NCBI GenBank assembly: GCA_024336345.1
Contig: JANFOG010000004.1
Location: forward strand, 496,001-560,000
Reading direction: 5' to 3'
Source of the DNA: Mariannaea sp. PMI_226
Taxonomy: Eukaryota; Ascomycota; Sordariomycetes; Hypocreales; Nectriaceae
DNA: 64,000 nt
How positions within the stretch are numbered: the first letter of the stretch is position 1; every line of letters starts with the position of its first letter. This document shows positions 45,119 through 56,635 of this stretch, in pieces. The translations under genes were made by a program, and so were the position numbers. Below the pieces are notes generated by a model. It did not search any database and was not told the DNA's origin. It saw nothing but the letters and a program-made list of their open reading frames with translations.

Positions 45119-46951
45119 ATGGAGAGCGACGGAACCATGGATGGCAGTGTCGGCTTACGTCTTACGCTCGAGGGGAAAAAGACCCTAACGATTGGTGATA
45201 AGAATCTGGAACTGTATGGTAAGTACGGATCGCTCGGAGGAATTAATGTTGCAGGCGTGTAATTTTATTATGCTAATCATGGCCAGACCCAGCCGCCTCT
45301 CGGTCCAAGCGAGGCTCATGTTATCCTCTGTCTCCTTGTAAGTCTCCCTCGTCTCCCTACATCAAAGCCCTTTGAAGAATAAACCAAAAAAAAACAAAGG
45401 CGCAGCCGAATGCTTGTTTGAAACCGAGACTCACTCCCACTCTTACTGTACTGCAGCCGCTACCACCAATCAGACCGTTCCTTTGTATAACGTCCTCTGG
45501 GCCGAGATTTCTGACAACAAAATTACCATCGACTTTGCTGTTCATGAATCCAAGACTCTCATCAAGGCTAATAAGTGGACTTTTGCAATCGCCAGCGCTG
45601 GTGACAACGAATCTTCAACTGACGCCTTCGTCCGCACACTCTGCAATCGAGCATATGGAGAGGCCAAGCCCCAGAAGCGCGCCTATGTCTTGATCAACCC
45701 CAACGCAGGTCCAGGAGGCGCTCTACGTCTTTGGAAAAATGAAGTCAAACCCATTTTCGAGGCGGCTAGGATGAAGCTGGATGTGGTCGTTCTCACTCGC
45801 GGGGGCGAGGCAACCGAACTCGTGGAAAAGGTTGACTTGACCAAGTACGACACCATCATGGCTTGCTCAGGCGATGGAACCCCTTTTGAAATATTCAATG
45901 GACTCGGCAATCGACCTGATGCTGGCCACGCACTCTCCACTATGCCGGTTAGTCACGTCCCCTGCGGCTCTGGCAACGCCTTCTCGTGTAACTTATACGG
46001 CTCCCATCGCGCTTCCTTTGCGGCCTTGGCCATCGCCAAGGGCGTTGATACAGCCATGGATCTTGTTTCGGTGACATACGGCGACAAGCGCATTCTCTCC
46101 TTCCTTTCGCAGGCACTAGGCTTGATTGCCGAAAGTGATCTCGGCACTGAGCACCTTCGGTGGATGGGCAGCCTTCGATTTGACTATGGCGTGGTCAGTC
46201 GCATTTTCAAACGCACTTGCTATCCATGTGATTTGGCTGTAAAGGTAGAGGTTGAAGAGAAAGCCAATGTAAAGGCTCATTACAAGAGATATGCCAGTAA
46301 CACCAGCCTCAATAAGCTAGCCAACGATGCTGCCAACGGCACGGTCGACGGCATGGTCAATGGCACAACCAACGGCACAACCAACGGTTATTCCCACAAG
46401 GGGCTGCCTGGGCTCAAGTATGGAACCGTTCAAGACCCTCTTCCTGAGGGGTGGGAGCTTGTTTCACACGATAACATCGGAACGTTTTATGCAGGCAATG
46501 TGAGTGCAGTGGGGTAGAACCTTGTGAGGGTAAAACCTTCATGTTCATTCGAGTAGTGGCTGACTTTCCTATCTGCAAATAGATGGCGTACATGGCTCCG
46601 GATGTTAATTTCTTCTCAGCTTCGCTTATTGCCGACGGTTGCATGGACCTGGTCACCATTGATGGCAACCTTTCTCCTCTGGCTGCTGCTAGCGCAATGA
46701 TGCAAGTCGACTCACCTAAATTCTTTGATAATCCTCACGTCAAGTACAAGAAAATTACTGCCTATCGAATCATCCCCCGTAACCAGAAGAACGGATTTAT
46801 CAGCATCGATGGAGAGAAGATTCCGTTTGGGCCAATCCAGGCAGAAATCCACCAGGGACTGGGCAGAGTCATCTCCAAGTCCGGAAAGTATGAGACCGAC
46901 GGTCCAGCTGATTGGGATAAGGTGACTGTCTCAGAGCGAATCCACGCCTAG
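45119..46951 (+). CDS. Sphingosine (long-chain base) kinase, LCB4/5 type
   Basis: Four exons encode about 539 residues. Introns: 45219-45286, 45338-45399 (uncertain) and 46500-46582. The enzyme phosphorylates sphingoid bases to the 1-phosphates using a diacylglycerol-kinase catalytic fold. Seen: the RAYVLINPNAGPGG nucleotide-binding strand-loop, the catalytic SGDGTPFEIFNGL, the HVPCGSGNAFSCNLYG loop and RWMGSLRFDYG. The domain's C-terminal half resumes with MAYMAPDVNFFSA and ends with EIHQGLGRV. A low-complexity insert rich in NGT units (~residues 365-395) is added before the last part. For intron 2 two acceptors keep the frame, 45399 and 45456, the second giving ~520 residues. The neighbours are unrelated. 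Confidence 0.88.
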
Positions 46952-47639
46952 AAATTGACCAAGTCGGCGGGAAGGGGCAGACATTTGGATGTGTCAAAAG
47001 AAACAAGGAGTTGGAAATAGAAAACAAAAAAAAGCCGAGAGAAATACCCCCGAGGTAGTGTGAGGAAAAAGATGATACCCTGAGAGCGTAGAGAAACGAG
47101 ATTCGGACAGTTGTTTCAGCACGATGATTAGATTGCGTAGAGTTGGTAGATATTCTCCATAGGTATATTGTAGAGAGCCAAAGATGTTTAATAGACTGTT
47201 GTTGGTCAACTACCTCTGGGCGGTTGACATTTGACGTTTAACTGTAACAGAATTGGAACTAAGGCCACAAGCAAAATAAGATATTGATGATATGGCGAGT
47301 TATGTACTGGTGTTCTTTTCTGCGCAGATTATTCATGGTAACTGCTGCTACGTTCTTGATCAATATCACCTTTCCAGGGCGGCAGCAGCGAAGGTGGGGA
47401 AGGTAGGCGAAGAGGAGGAGCATGTTGGCTATGGGCTGAGCCACGGTGGGTGGTGGCGCCCTCGCTACACCAACATCAACGCCATCTCTCACTCATCCCC
47501 ACTAGCCGTCGACGTCTTTCGTTAATATCCAACATCGATATTCTCCTATTCTATCAACCCCAGGCCACAGCGCCGCCCAAAAGCATCCCTCAGGGCATGT
47601 TATACCTATTCAGTAACGTGGATTCTCAACCTCAACACG
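46952..47639. other. Intergenic region kinase / PCI gene
   Basis: This 688-bp stretch holds the kinase 3' UTR and the PCI-gene promoter. No gene is supported. Confidence 0.45.
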
Positions 47640-48674
47640 ATGCCGGGAAAAGGTGGCAAGGCTTCATCTGCACCCTGGGGGAGGCTGCGTGCTCCTCGGG
47701 AGGATCCGTTGCAGAGTATGGGCCTTCCCTCCAAGGGCGACAAAAGGTAAGAAGACACATCCTGCTGTTTGGAGATGGGGGCCCATATGTACATATGGTA
47801 AATTCCCTCAGGCACCTCATACACCCGTTCCAATGACCGTCTTGACCAACCAATCCCGGCTAGGCTCCTGGACTTCAAGACTCAAGAAAAGTACTACACC
47901 AAAATCATGGAACGGTACATGTCGTTTTGCACAGATGCCGGAAAGCCCAATGAACTCATCCGGAGGTTCTCGTTGCTTGAGGTCACTGACGATGATGCAT
48001 CTTCGTCAACTCCTTCACCGTCTCCAAGTTCAAAGTCGGCGAACGAGCCGTCAGCCGCAACGCTCCAGAACCCTGATAACACAAAGGCGATCACGGACGT
48101 CATGATGGCGCTTAGGAAGCTCAGAGAAGGCATTGTCGCATCGAAGCGAACAGACGATTTTTCCATCCAAGCTTACATCTTCAGCATTCGTCTCGCAGTT
48201 CTCATCAAACAGCCCGAGTCATATCACCCGGCTATTCTCCACCTGCTCCGGTATATAGCTTTCTTCCATCCCCTGACATCCATTGAGATTCAAGAAATCG
48301 TGGGATATCTGATCCTGGACACGGCGTGCCGGCGTAAGGAGCTAGCGGAAGCCTACAACATCAGATATAAGTACCAAACCAAGGATACCAAATTGGATCT
48401 TGTCTTGCATGCAATCACGCATGACAACTACATTTTATTCCAGCGCGTCAAGGATGATGTAGACCGACACCGCGCAAAGCTGATGGAATGGGCCGACGAC
48501 GACATACGGTTACACGCGCTAAAGTGCTTTGGGAGGTCATATCTGGGCGTTGACTTGGCATTCTTGGAAATGGCAACGGGTACCAAATGGAAAGACTTGA
48601 AGGAGAAGGATGGTGTAGGGTGGGAGTTGGAGGAAGGGGACAGGGTCACTATTCGCAAGATTAGAGCCCGGTAA
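47640..48674 (+). CDS. PCI-type protein of the CSN8/PSMD8/eIF3k group
   Basis: The inferred protein has 305 residues in two exons, with a 117-nt intron at 47747-47863. The acceptor at 47862-47863 (CGGCTAG) was chosen because it joins KGDKR to LLDFKTQEKYY in frame, while the earlier CAG gives an early stop. The N-terminus is basic (MPGKGGKASSAPWGRLR). Residues ~40-75 are helical, then there is a Ser-rich acidic loop (~70-105). A helical-repeat region and winged-helix-like end follow from ~115 (ALRKLREGIVASKRTDDFSIQAYIFSIRLAVLIKQPESYHPAI-type). Relatives act as scaffolds in the proteasome lid, COP9 signalosome or eIF3. I cannot tell which complex this one joins. Confidence 0.75.
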
Positions 48675-49213
48675 GCGCCGAGCTTGCTTACTGTAAGTTA
48701 CTATATTGATACCACCACCAGCGGATTATACTCCAATTCGATAGCGAGGTTTTGCTGCTATTATCGAGAAGCAACCATTTGTGGATCACGGTTTGATAGA
48801 ATGGAAGAAGAGACAGCGTCGATTCTCGGTCAGCGCTCTTGGCCAACTGGGCACTAACAAACAAATCACAAAATGGATAAGCAAATGGATAGAAATGGCT
48901 TCAGAGTTGACAGTGAATCATGCCTCGTGTTTGATACCTCTTTTTGGGCTGTTTTCTTTTTTTGCCCGTTGGCCCGTATATGCTTAGGGTTGTCGTCTTA
49001 ACTCTCCTCTCTCCCTTCTTCATCCTCACAGCCTAGTCTAATTCCAAGCCTCTCTTACTGCTATCCGGGTTCCTGCCAGCCAGCTGTCTATGCCCCGGCA
49101 AGCACAACACCTTCCCCTACTTTTCAGATACCGGACATTATTCATCATCAAATCACCATCAAATCATCACCAGATCGATATCCAAACGGAAGAAAAGAAA
49201 GCAGGCAAAAAAT
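48675..49213. other. Intergenic region PCI gene / BTB gene
   Basis: This 539-bp stretch holds the PCI-gene 3' UTR and the BTB-gene promoter. ATCATCA-type words cluster near 49.14-49.17 kb. No gene is supported. Confidence 0.45.
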
Positions 49214-50115
49214 ATGCCCCCTCCGAAAAAGAGAGCACGACGGGAGCGTCTTCCACCGCATGACGACCAAGTCACGCAGTCGCTGCTTCTATCCGATCAT
49301 CGCACTGCCTGGCTCGTTAAGTACGCATCCATGTGTTTCAAACAATCCTCTTTGCCGTGCCGTCTCCCTTCCAAAGAGAAACCTCTCTTTATATCTCCCC
49401 CCTTTTCCAAAGTGATGATTGCAAAGGCTGACTTGTGCTCGTGTGGCGTTGTAGTAATGACGACCTAGTTGAGCTCAAGTCATGTGGAGAGACTTTCAAG
49501 TGTTCCAAGAAAGTCCTCGTCAGACACTCAGAATATTTTGAAACTTGCCTCAGTGGGCAGTTCCAGGAGGCAAACAAACGATTAGTGGATTTTGGCGACG
49601 ACATTGAACCTCGATACTTGGCTTTGTACGTTGGCATGGCGTACAGTCACTCGAGCATTGTCCCGCACGCAGCTCCCGCCCCAGTCCAGAATCCAGAGTC
49701 ATTGCGGCCCAAGACTCCGCTACGAGACTTTGTCGAGGTGTACAAGCTGTGCGACAGGTTCCTGAGCCCCGTCATGCTGAGCTTCGTCGAGAAGTGCATC
49801 AAGACGGCCATCGGCGACGGCCACCGTGCCCTGTTCCGTACGCCTGCGGAACATGAGTTTCAAAAGCTGCTGATGCGTGACTTCGCCAACGGGTTCGAGG
49901 TCTTGGACATGGGGCACAAGGTGCAGGAGAGGCTGGGTGAGGTGATGGTCGAATACTTCTGCGAAGGGGTGAGTTACCCGGCGTGGATTGCGTGCATGCA
50001 AGAGGTGTTGGACAAGCCAAAGTTTGTGGGAGCGGTATCCAGGGGCTTCGCGGCCAAGCTGTGGGCGTTGCAAGGGGGAAAGCTGAGGAGAAAGGAACTG
50101 AAGGCACCGGTCTGA
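49214..50115 (+). CDS. BTB/POZ-domain protein
   Basis: The protein has 255 residues in two exons, with a 134-nt intron at 49321-49454 (branch CTGAC, acceptor GTAG). It begins with a basic cluster KKRARRER that could be a nuclear localisation signal. The BTB fold starts at about residue 37 (DDLVELKSCGETFKCSKKVLVRHSEYFETC), typical of the stand-alone fungal BTB proteins, and continues to about residue 135 (VEVYKLCDRFLSPVMLSFVEKCI). The helical C-terminal half has no other domain I recognise. BTB proteins dimerise and often act as Cul3 adaptors, but nothing here proves that role. Confidence 0.85.
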
Positions 50116-51198
50116 AGAGGGAGGATATTAACGTCGCTCTGAAAGGGAGAGCTGAACCCTTGAGGCATGGCGAGTGGCACATTTAATCGCTATAACATCT
50201 GAGGATGTAGAAATCTGCTTATCCCCTTGAAACAAGCGGGTAGTGCTGAAGTATCAACGGTTTTGCAGTAGATTGTTTCAAACCCAAAAGTTCTATTGCT
50301 CTTGAGATAAAACCTTGACCCCGAGAACGAGATGATAGTCTCTATCATCTACGATATAGTACAATACATATCTAATTGGGAGAATAATCATAAACTTTAG
50401 TACTTCCCAGATCTCCACTAGGTTCAAGACCATGAAGAAGAAGATTACACACTGCGGTAACACTCGAGCACAACCAAAGACAAGAGAAATCCCAGCCAGG
50501 CTTAGCACATTTGGTTGATTAAGGATGCAATTAGGCATAACTCCTTTGGCACCTGAATAGATTGACGTCATGTTCAACTTACTATCGAGTGGGCAATTAG
50601 TACCTCTTACAGATGCAGTGACCGGGGCATATTCGGGGACGGTCGGAAAGTTCGCGGCAAGTTTGCCTTTTCTGCCCAGCCCAGAAGAGGTGCCCAGCCC
50701 AGAAGAGGTCGCCCGATTCTTTTCCCCAGACGAGTGAGTGTCAGTTGCAGTGTTGTTGCGATTCTTTGGAGAAGATCAAGAGCCTTCAGCTCAGAATTGA
50801 AGTTTGTGGTAATTTGGCTACTGAACGGGATTACTGGCCACACAAACAATGAAGCAAATCATTTACACAGGGGGGGGATTTTGTATGACAGGCTATGTTT
50901 AACCATTTCATTTCTATATGAAGAATGGGTAGAAAATTTCTCCATAAGTTGTCACACTCAGACAATCCGTCCCACGGCGAATTCCCCCAAAAGCTGTATG
51001 TATATACGTCTCCATAATAACCGTACCACTTTATCCAGACCCGAGTGCCATCTCATCCAGTAGCCGCGGGTAAACCATCGTGACCTAGCACATGGCTCCT
51101 GGCAGGAATAAAATTTTTGGGTCCAAAAGTTCCCTTATTGGAACTACTGCCCGGCTTTTTTCAGCCATTGACCAAAAAAATTGAATATAATAGATGCG
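50116..51198. other. Intergenic region with an 18-bp direct duplication
   Basis: GCCCAGCCCAGAAGAGGT occurs twice in direct tandem near 50680-50716. Nothing else is supported. Confidence 0.4.
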
Positions 51199-51663
51199 AT
51201 GATTTCCGAGGATGCTTCTCAGGGCTGTCTCGGGGGATACCAGCTCAAGGAGAAGCGGAAAAATGCTTCCGCCACGTCGGTACGAGGTTGGACTTCAATC
51301 ACCGCGGCAGGTCCCGATCAATGGTTCTTTCCAGGGGATAACCACTTTATCCCTAGTGGAGGACCGATCACGTGCGGAAAGCCTCGGGATGGAGCGCCGG
51401 TGAACCTGGGGGTGGGTCTGCTCTGGCACGACCCCGTCGAGAGGGGCTCGGTGCATCGTATTCCGGTCGAAGACCTCGGCGGAGGTGCAGGCGGAGAACA
51501 GAGACCGCGCGCTGAGACCTGTTGGATGAAGGTATACTCGGGGGAGGACGCCGAAGTGAGAATGGCTGTCGTGGTGGTTGAGAGAATCAGAAAGGTGGTT
51601 GTTTTTTTTTTGGCGTTCGGTAGCCTGCAGACTTGGTGTTGTCATCAAGCAGTTGATACTTGA
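51199..51663 (+). CDS. Uncertain ORF encoding 154 residues
   Basis: This is an open frame from ATG to TGA with no family resemblance that I recognise. Codon use over the first ~135 codons looks coding-like (mixed but G/C-rich third positions, few rare codons), including WTSITAAGPDQWFFPGD and GLLWHDPVERGSVHRIPVEDL. The last ~20 codons run into a T9 tract and look less coding-like, so an unrecognised intron or a frame break near 51600 is possible. An AG just before the ATG could be an acceptor, so an upstream exon cannot be excluded. It might be a real orphan gene, a remnant or chance. Confidence 0.4.
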   Translation: MISEDASQGCLGGYQLKEKRKNASATSVRGWTSITAAGPDQWFFPGDNHFIPSGGPITCGKPRDGAPVNLGVGLLWHDPVERGSVHRIPVEDLGGGAGGEQRPRAETCWMKVYSGEDAEVRMAVVVVERIRKVVVFFLAFGSLQTWCCHQAVDT

Positions 51664-52047
51664 TGGTTTCTGATGCTTGGTGCCGAGACCCCAATGCATC
51701 AAACGCTCCTTCACACGCAGTACAATAAATCAAATAACAAAACTCCGTGACCGTGGTTGTGGTTGGTATCCCCTATGATAACGCCGTTTGATTTCATGCA
51801 AAACAAGGGCCATGATAATGATGTTCGCTGCAATGGATATTTGCCCACTCGGGATATGCCAAGGCACCCAATGCTGGTGTCCGAGAAGGAAAGAAGAGGA
51901 CGGTAGGACGTCTCTCTGAGGATTTGTGCCGCATATTGTTGTGTTAAAATGCTCTGTAGCCATCATAAGAGCAGATGTTACTGCCCTGTTCGCTGTGTTG
52001 TTAGGCTTTTTTCTTCTTCTTTTTTTTTGGTGCGACAGGATGATAAT
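51664..52047. other. Short intergenic region, no gene seen
   Basis: This holds the 3' ends of the flanking genes, with a T-rich run near 52010-52028. I see nothing else. Confidence 0.4.
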
Positions 52048-52637
52048 TTATCGCTTCTCGTAGAATTCAATGGCCTTCTCCAGACTTTCGAGGCTTGAGC
52101 GGTCGCCGTACATGTCCATGAGCAACTCGTTTTGCTGTCTCATGGCAGCCTGTTCGCGCTCAATGTATTCGAGCTGAGCCTGCCGTCGCTTCTGGGCCAT
52201 GTCTAGGTATGTTTTCACGCCGTATCCAACAACGAGGACGACGCCGACTGGCTTCATCCTGTTTGTGACAGTGGTCAGACTTGAAGATTTCATAGCTTTG
52301 TGTTTTTTCCTTTGATTTTCTTTTTGTTCAGGGAGGGGAATGGAGTGAAGAAGAAGAGAAACTGAGCGGGTGAGAAAGAGGAAAGGAACGGAACGGAACG
52401 GAATCTATTGGCAGTTCCTGCCTATTACGATGATGATGGTGGTGGTGGTGGCAATGACAGTAGTAGTGGTGATGTAGGATACAACGCCGGATAATGATGC
52501 AGAAAGAAGGATAAATAGAAGAGGCACGGGAAAGCTTACCAGCCAAAGGGCATTTTCCTTCTTGGTCGCAAGTGGGGGACAATGTTGGGGTGGATTCTGG
52601 CGGCGGTGGAGAAGGATTGTCTTGGAACTCTCATCAT
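52048..52637 (-). CDS. Small mitochondrial-type membrane protein (102 residues)
   Basis: Two exons, with a 281-nt intron at 52259-52539 (donor GTAAGC, acceptor ACAG), rebuild MPFGWMKPVGVVLVVGYGVKTY in frame. Residues 1-28 (MMRVPRQSFSTAARIHP...) are basic, hydroxylated and free of acidic residues, as in a matrix presequence. They precede one hydrophobic segment (~34-48) and a charged, probably coiled helix (QKRRQAQLEYIEREQAAMRQQNELL). The layout suggests a small single-pass inner-membrane protein. I do not recognise the family. The start is uncertain: in-frame ATGs exist at 52667 and at the internal MPFGW, and a further 5' exon (8 nt from an ATG ending at a GTAAGT near 52804) would also join in frame. 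The intron contains GGAAC and GAT/GGT repeats. Confidence 0.65.
52384..52451. repeat. GGAAC and GAT/GGT short repeats inside an intron
   Basis: Three GGAAC units at 52384-52402, and GAT units followed by five GGT units at 52429-52451, lie inside the intron of the small mitochondrial-type gene. Confidence 0.8.
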
Positions 52638-55600
52638 TTTGGCGGTTGACGAGGACGAGATGTGCATGAGGTGTGTGAGTTTGGAGTCGAGTCTGAGAAT
52701 GGGTAAGTAATGATGATAATGGCGAATGATTGCTCGGAGGAGGGCAAAAGAATCGAAAGTGCGCAATGCGTATATTTCTTCAGGGCGACTACGTGATGGG
52801 ACTTACGAACGCATCGGGGGCTCCCGCGGGCTATATAAGGTGATGGCGAGACAAGGCCGTAGCCGAACGGACCCGGAGAATGGTCCGGGTGATCGAGCCA
52901 CTTGAGGATACGGTTGGTGGGCGGCAGTCGCAGCATGGTGGGTAGGCCGTCAAGGGAAACAAGAGTACAACCGTACCTTGGGCACGGAAACTATGGCGCT
53001 ATGTAGCATTGCATTTGGGTAGTCTATCTTCCTCTGGCAACAAGTCTGGGTTGGAAATAGGCAGGGGATGCAAGAGTGTGGAGATGGGGTGGCACTTCAA
53101 ATGCCGTACATCATGTTCGAAGATGATGCTCTCACTGTAAGTGTGGGGGAGATGGAGCTCTCCCTCTCTCGGTGTGGCACGATGCTGTCTTAGCGTGTGG
53201 GGAAGCATTGCACATCCATACGTGCCCGGTAACAGCACCACGGTGGGTACGTAAAGTACCTGCTCCAGATACCTACTGCAAGGCGCCTCATGTATGGGGG
53301 AATGCTCTTCAGCTCATTTCAGGCGGCGAGGCTGGTAGTTAGGGACCTGCGTATGTCCAGAGCCCCTTATTTGGTGGAGTGTTTACATAGCAGCAGCACT
53401 ACCTGAGGTAGCTGAGGTACCTACTGTAGGCACCTACCCAAGGCACCGTCGCGATATGAAAAATTCCCCTTTGGCAAGCTCGGTAGGTGCCGGGGTACAC
53501 GGTAATTATTTTGCGTTGTGCGGAGTATCTGCAAGGTCTAGTTCATTGTATGTAAGTCGCTTCCCTTCTTTTTTTCTTGCTTCTCTTTTGCCTTTGTCTT
53601 TCTCAATAACAAGATAAAACGCTTGGATGAGTGTAAAGTCCCAATTCGTATGGGGCATGTGTTACTGTACATAGTCCCCTATATTCACTGGGCTCCTTTT
53701 CTTTTTGCCTCTCACAGTTCTTGAGTCGATTCAGGTTTTTGCGGGGCAAGCAGCCCAGTGACTGACTTTGCTGTTGACCAGTGGCCTGTCAAATGTTTGG
53801 AGTCTCACCACCATGACCTCACGGAGGGTCCAACCCTTAAAAATGGCCAGTTCAGGGCCTGTTGCACTCGACTGATCAACTGTCCAGAATAGGCAGTCAA
53901 GGTGAGCCAAGGTAATGGTTTCTTTTTTTTCACCTTGCGGATGACAAGAGATGTAGGTATGCTCTGCTCTAGATAAGGGGGGGGTCGCATCCCTTGACTG
54001 ATGCTCAAATGTGCCCTACGTTGCTTTTCAACGTGAGACGAGATGGAATACATTGTAATAAGATACACACACGGCCTTTGTGAGTGTGTGTGTGTGTGTG
54101 TGTGTGTGCGTCTGTATATGCGTGCGCCTACAGGATCAGACGCGAATAGTAAGTGATAATAATAACTGCACCAACATCTACAATGGCAATTCCCTACTAC
54201 CTAATTCCCATACCTAGACTGCTTGAACAATCCTATCAAACAAGAATGCTAATTATGGTAAAGAGCCTGTAGAGAATTACTGAGCGTCAGTGTGTGTACA
54301 ACACACACGGTATCATGGGTCACCGCTCCGACGCCTGCCACGCAAGGGTTATCTCTCGGTCACTTTCCGACCCTTCCTCTCCCTCCCCGCATTCTGCTGC
54401 CCCTCCCCCTCTTACATATTCCTGAACAGGCACGCATATCACTTCAACATCCTCTCACGCCACTGGCAGACAGAGACCGCTTCATCCTTCAAACACCACA
54501 CACGAAAACATGCCACTTGTTACCCGACGACAAGTGAAATTATGATTTGCCTGCCTGCATCTTTCCCCCCTGACATTCATCGTCCCTGTCTCACCCCTGC
54601 CTCGGTAATCAATGGACTCCCAAACTCAACTTCAACAATCCAACGGGTGAAGGGATGAGTCTGGTCGTTTGCATCCGCTTCCATTGCTTTGTGTCAGTTC
54701 TCGCTCTTTACCCAACCTAGCTGTGGTTGTACGGAGTAGTCTCGTTGGCGAATATGTTGGAGCATATCTGCGAATATGCAACCAGTATAGAAACCCCCAC
54801 AGCAAGCCATCATGATGATCGGTTTCAGCCGCAGCGGAACTTGCCAGAGTAAAGAGACATACGGCACTACTGATTCCTAGGATAAAATGCAGCCATCACT
54901 GCAAACTTACACGAGCGCACCGTCCTAGTAGCCCCAGCCGTACCCCATGGCCCACGGCCCTCGTTCTCTCCACGATCTCACAAGCGAGTTTACAGATTCA
55001 GCGTGGCATCGCAGACCCTCCGCCAGGATGGAGGCAATACAGCATAGTACAGCACCTCTCTCTCTCGGGTCGCCCTGTATTACAGAGTATGAACAGAGGC
55101 AACTACTTCCAGTCGCTAGATAACCATGCATCTGGTGTAGTGTTTAGACACACTTCAGCCATTGGGGCCTAGTTTGATGAGATTGATGTGGCACTCATCG
55201 CAGCTACAGCATTGTATTGCATTCGATGTGCGTGACACATATTGTTGTCAGTCACCAATTTAAGTATCTCGGCCAATCCCCCACGGCTGTGCCTCAGCTT
55301 ACCACCACACTTTTACAACAAGCTTCGGCTCCTTCAACGGCGACCGACGGTAATTATAGCCAACGCCGACGTCCCGACGTTGCCTTTGTTCAATACTGGA
55401 TGACTACCTTATTCGAACCTTTGTTTCAGCTCAACCAGGTATCATGTATTGCCATCTCTAATACCTACTGAACCGTTAGAAAAGCTCAGTCTTTCTCAAT
55501 CACATCTTTGTTTGGGTTTGGCCGCAAATCAGTCTTCCTTCGCCAACACGAGAAGAGGTTCGAATCAACCTCCCTCCACCAAATACTCTGCGATATGCAT

Positions 55601-56635
55601 GGCGGAGAGCTCCGTGGCCCGGACCGGCATCAGGTCAAATTTCTTTTTCGAGCTTCACAAAGCGGCCCGGGTTAGGTTTTGTTTTTCTTTTCTTTTTCTT
55701 TCAATGCACCTAAAACGATAGGCATGGGTGCAGATGTAGTTGCATCCCGAGTCGACAATGCAATCCATGTGGCATGTGCATGTTGCAACTGATTTGCTGT
55801 CGAACCCGCAAGTGGTCCATCAACTGCAACACAAATCGATCGGAATGTGACCGAGTGACTACTTCCCCGCGTTTTAAGATGTAGCAATCTCTCGCCCGCT
55901 TTCAGCAGTTATTCGACTTTCTTTACTGCAACTAATTGAGAGGCCATATTCTGTGGTCAACACGCAAGCTGTCTGGTTGATAGATAGGCCAGAGTGCTCA
56001 GCTGAAGTTGTTCGACTTCGCTAAACGGGCCTGCATGTTTAGAATATGTCCGCAAGTTGCTTTTTCCATGTCATCATTTAGTCTTCAGAAATAAACAATT
56101 GCACGAGTTGATCTACTAGATTGGGCTAGACTGAATATCCAATTCAAAAGAGAATATTTAGTACCTGTCTTTCATTCTCCGCAACTTCACGGCAAGCTGG
56201 AAAGCTAGCAAAAGCCTCAACATAAGAACAGGCTTATGTGCTAAATTTAGATGCTATACTATATTTATTTGACCTTTTTTCACCATTAGTCTGCTAAATT
56301 CCAGCGTTTGGGAGCTCATCGGTTGAGGAACAAAGCCGTCACCAATCCTTAGAAGACCAAAAGAGCTCCCCTGACTTGCTTCTCTTCTAAAATTCATGGG
56401 TTCAACACCACCACTCTTGTTGACTGATCTTCCAATTCGCAATGTGCTATAGTATCGTGATACTACCTAATATTGACCATTTAACTTCGGTCAGGGGATT
56501 GCAATTCAGGTTCTTCAAAATGAGCAGAGCAATTGCACAGCTCAAACGCGACATCTACGCCACATTCATTACCACGTAGATATTGAGAAAACAGTGTTTC
56601 CTTTGTAACTTGATTGAAAGTAACTCCTCAGTACA
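52638..56635. other. 4-kb intergenic region without a supported gene
   Basis: The left 300 bp are the promoter/leader of the small mitochondrial-type gene and include a minus-strand open segment with coding-like codons (see findings). The rest holds TACCTAC/GTAGGTGCC words (53.4 kb), a (GT)12 run (54084-54108) and a TACGGAGTA word near 54.73 kb. The right end is AT-richer. No RNA gene or transposon is recognisable. Confidence 0.4.
54084..54108. repeat. (GT)12 microsatellite
   Basis: About twelve uninterrupted GT units. Confidence 0.9.

Noticed and set aside
55540..55600. tRNA T-loop-like GGTTCGAATC
   Set aside because: Flanking bases do not form a 5-bp T stem, and no acceptor, D or anticodon arms are present.
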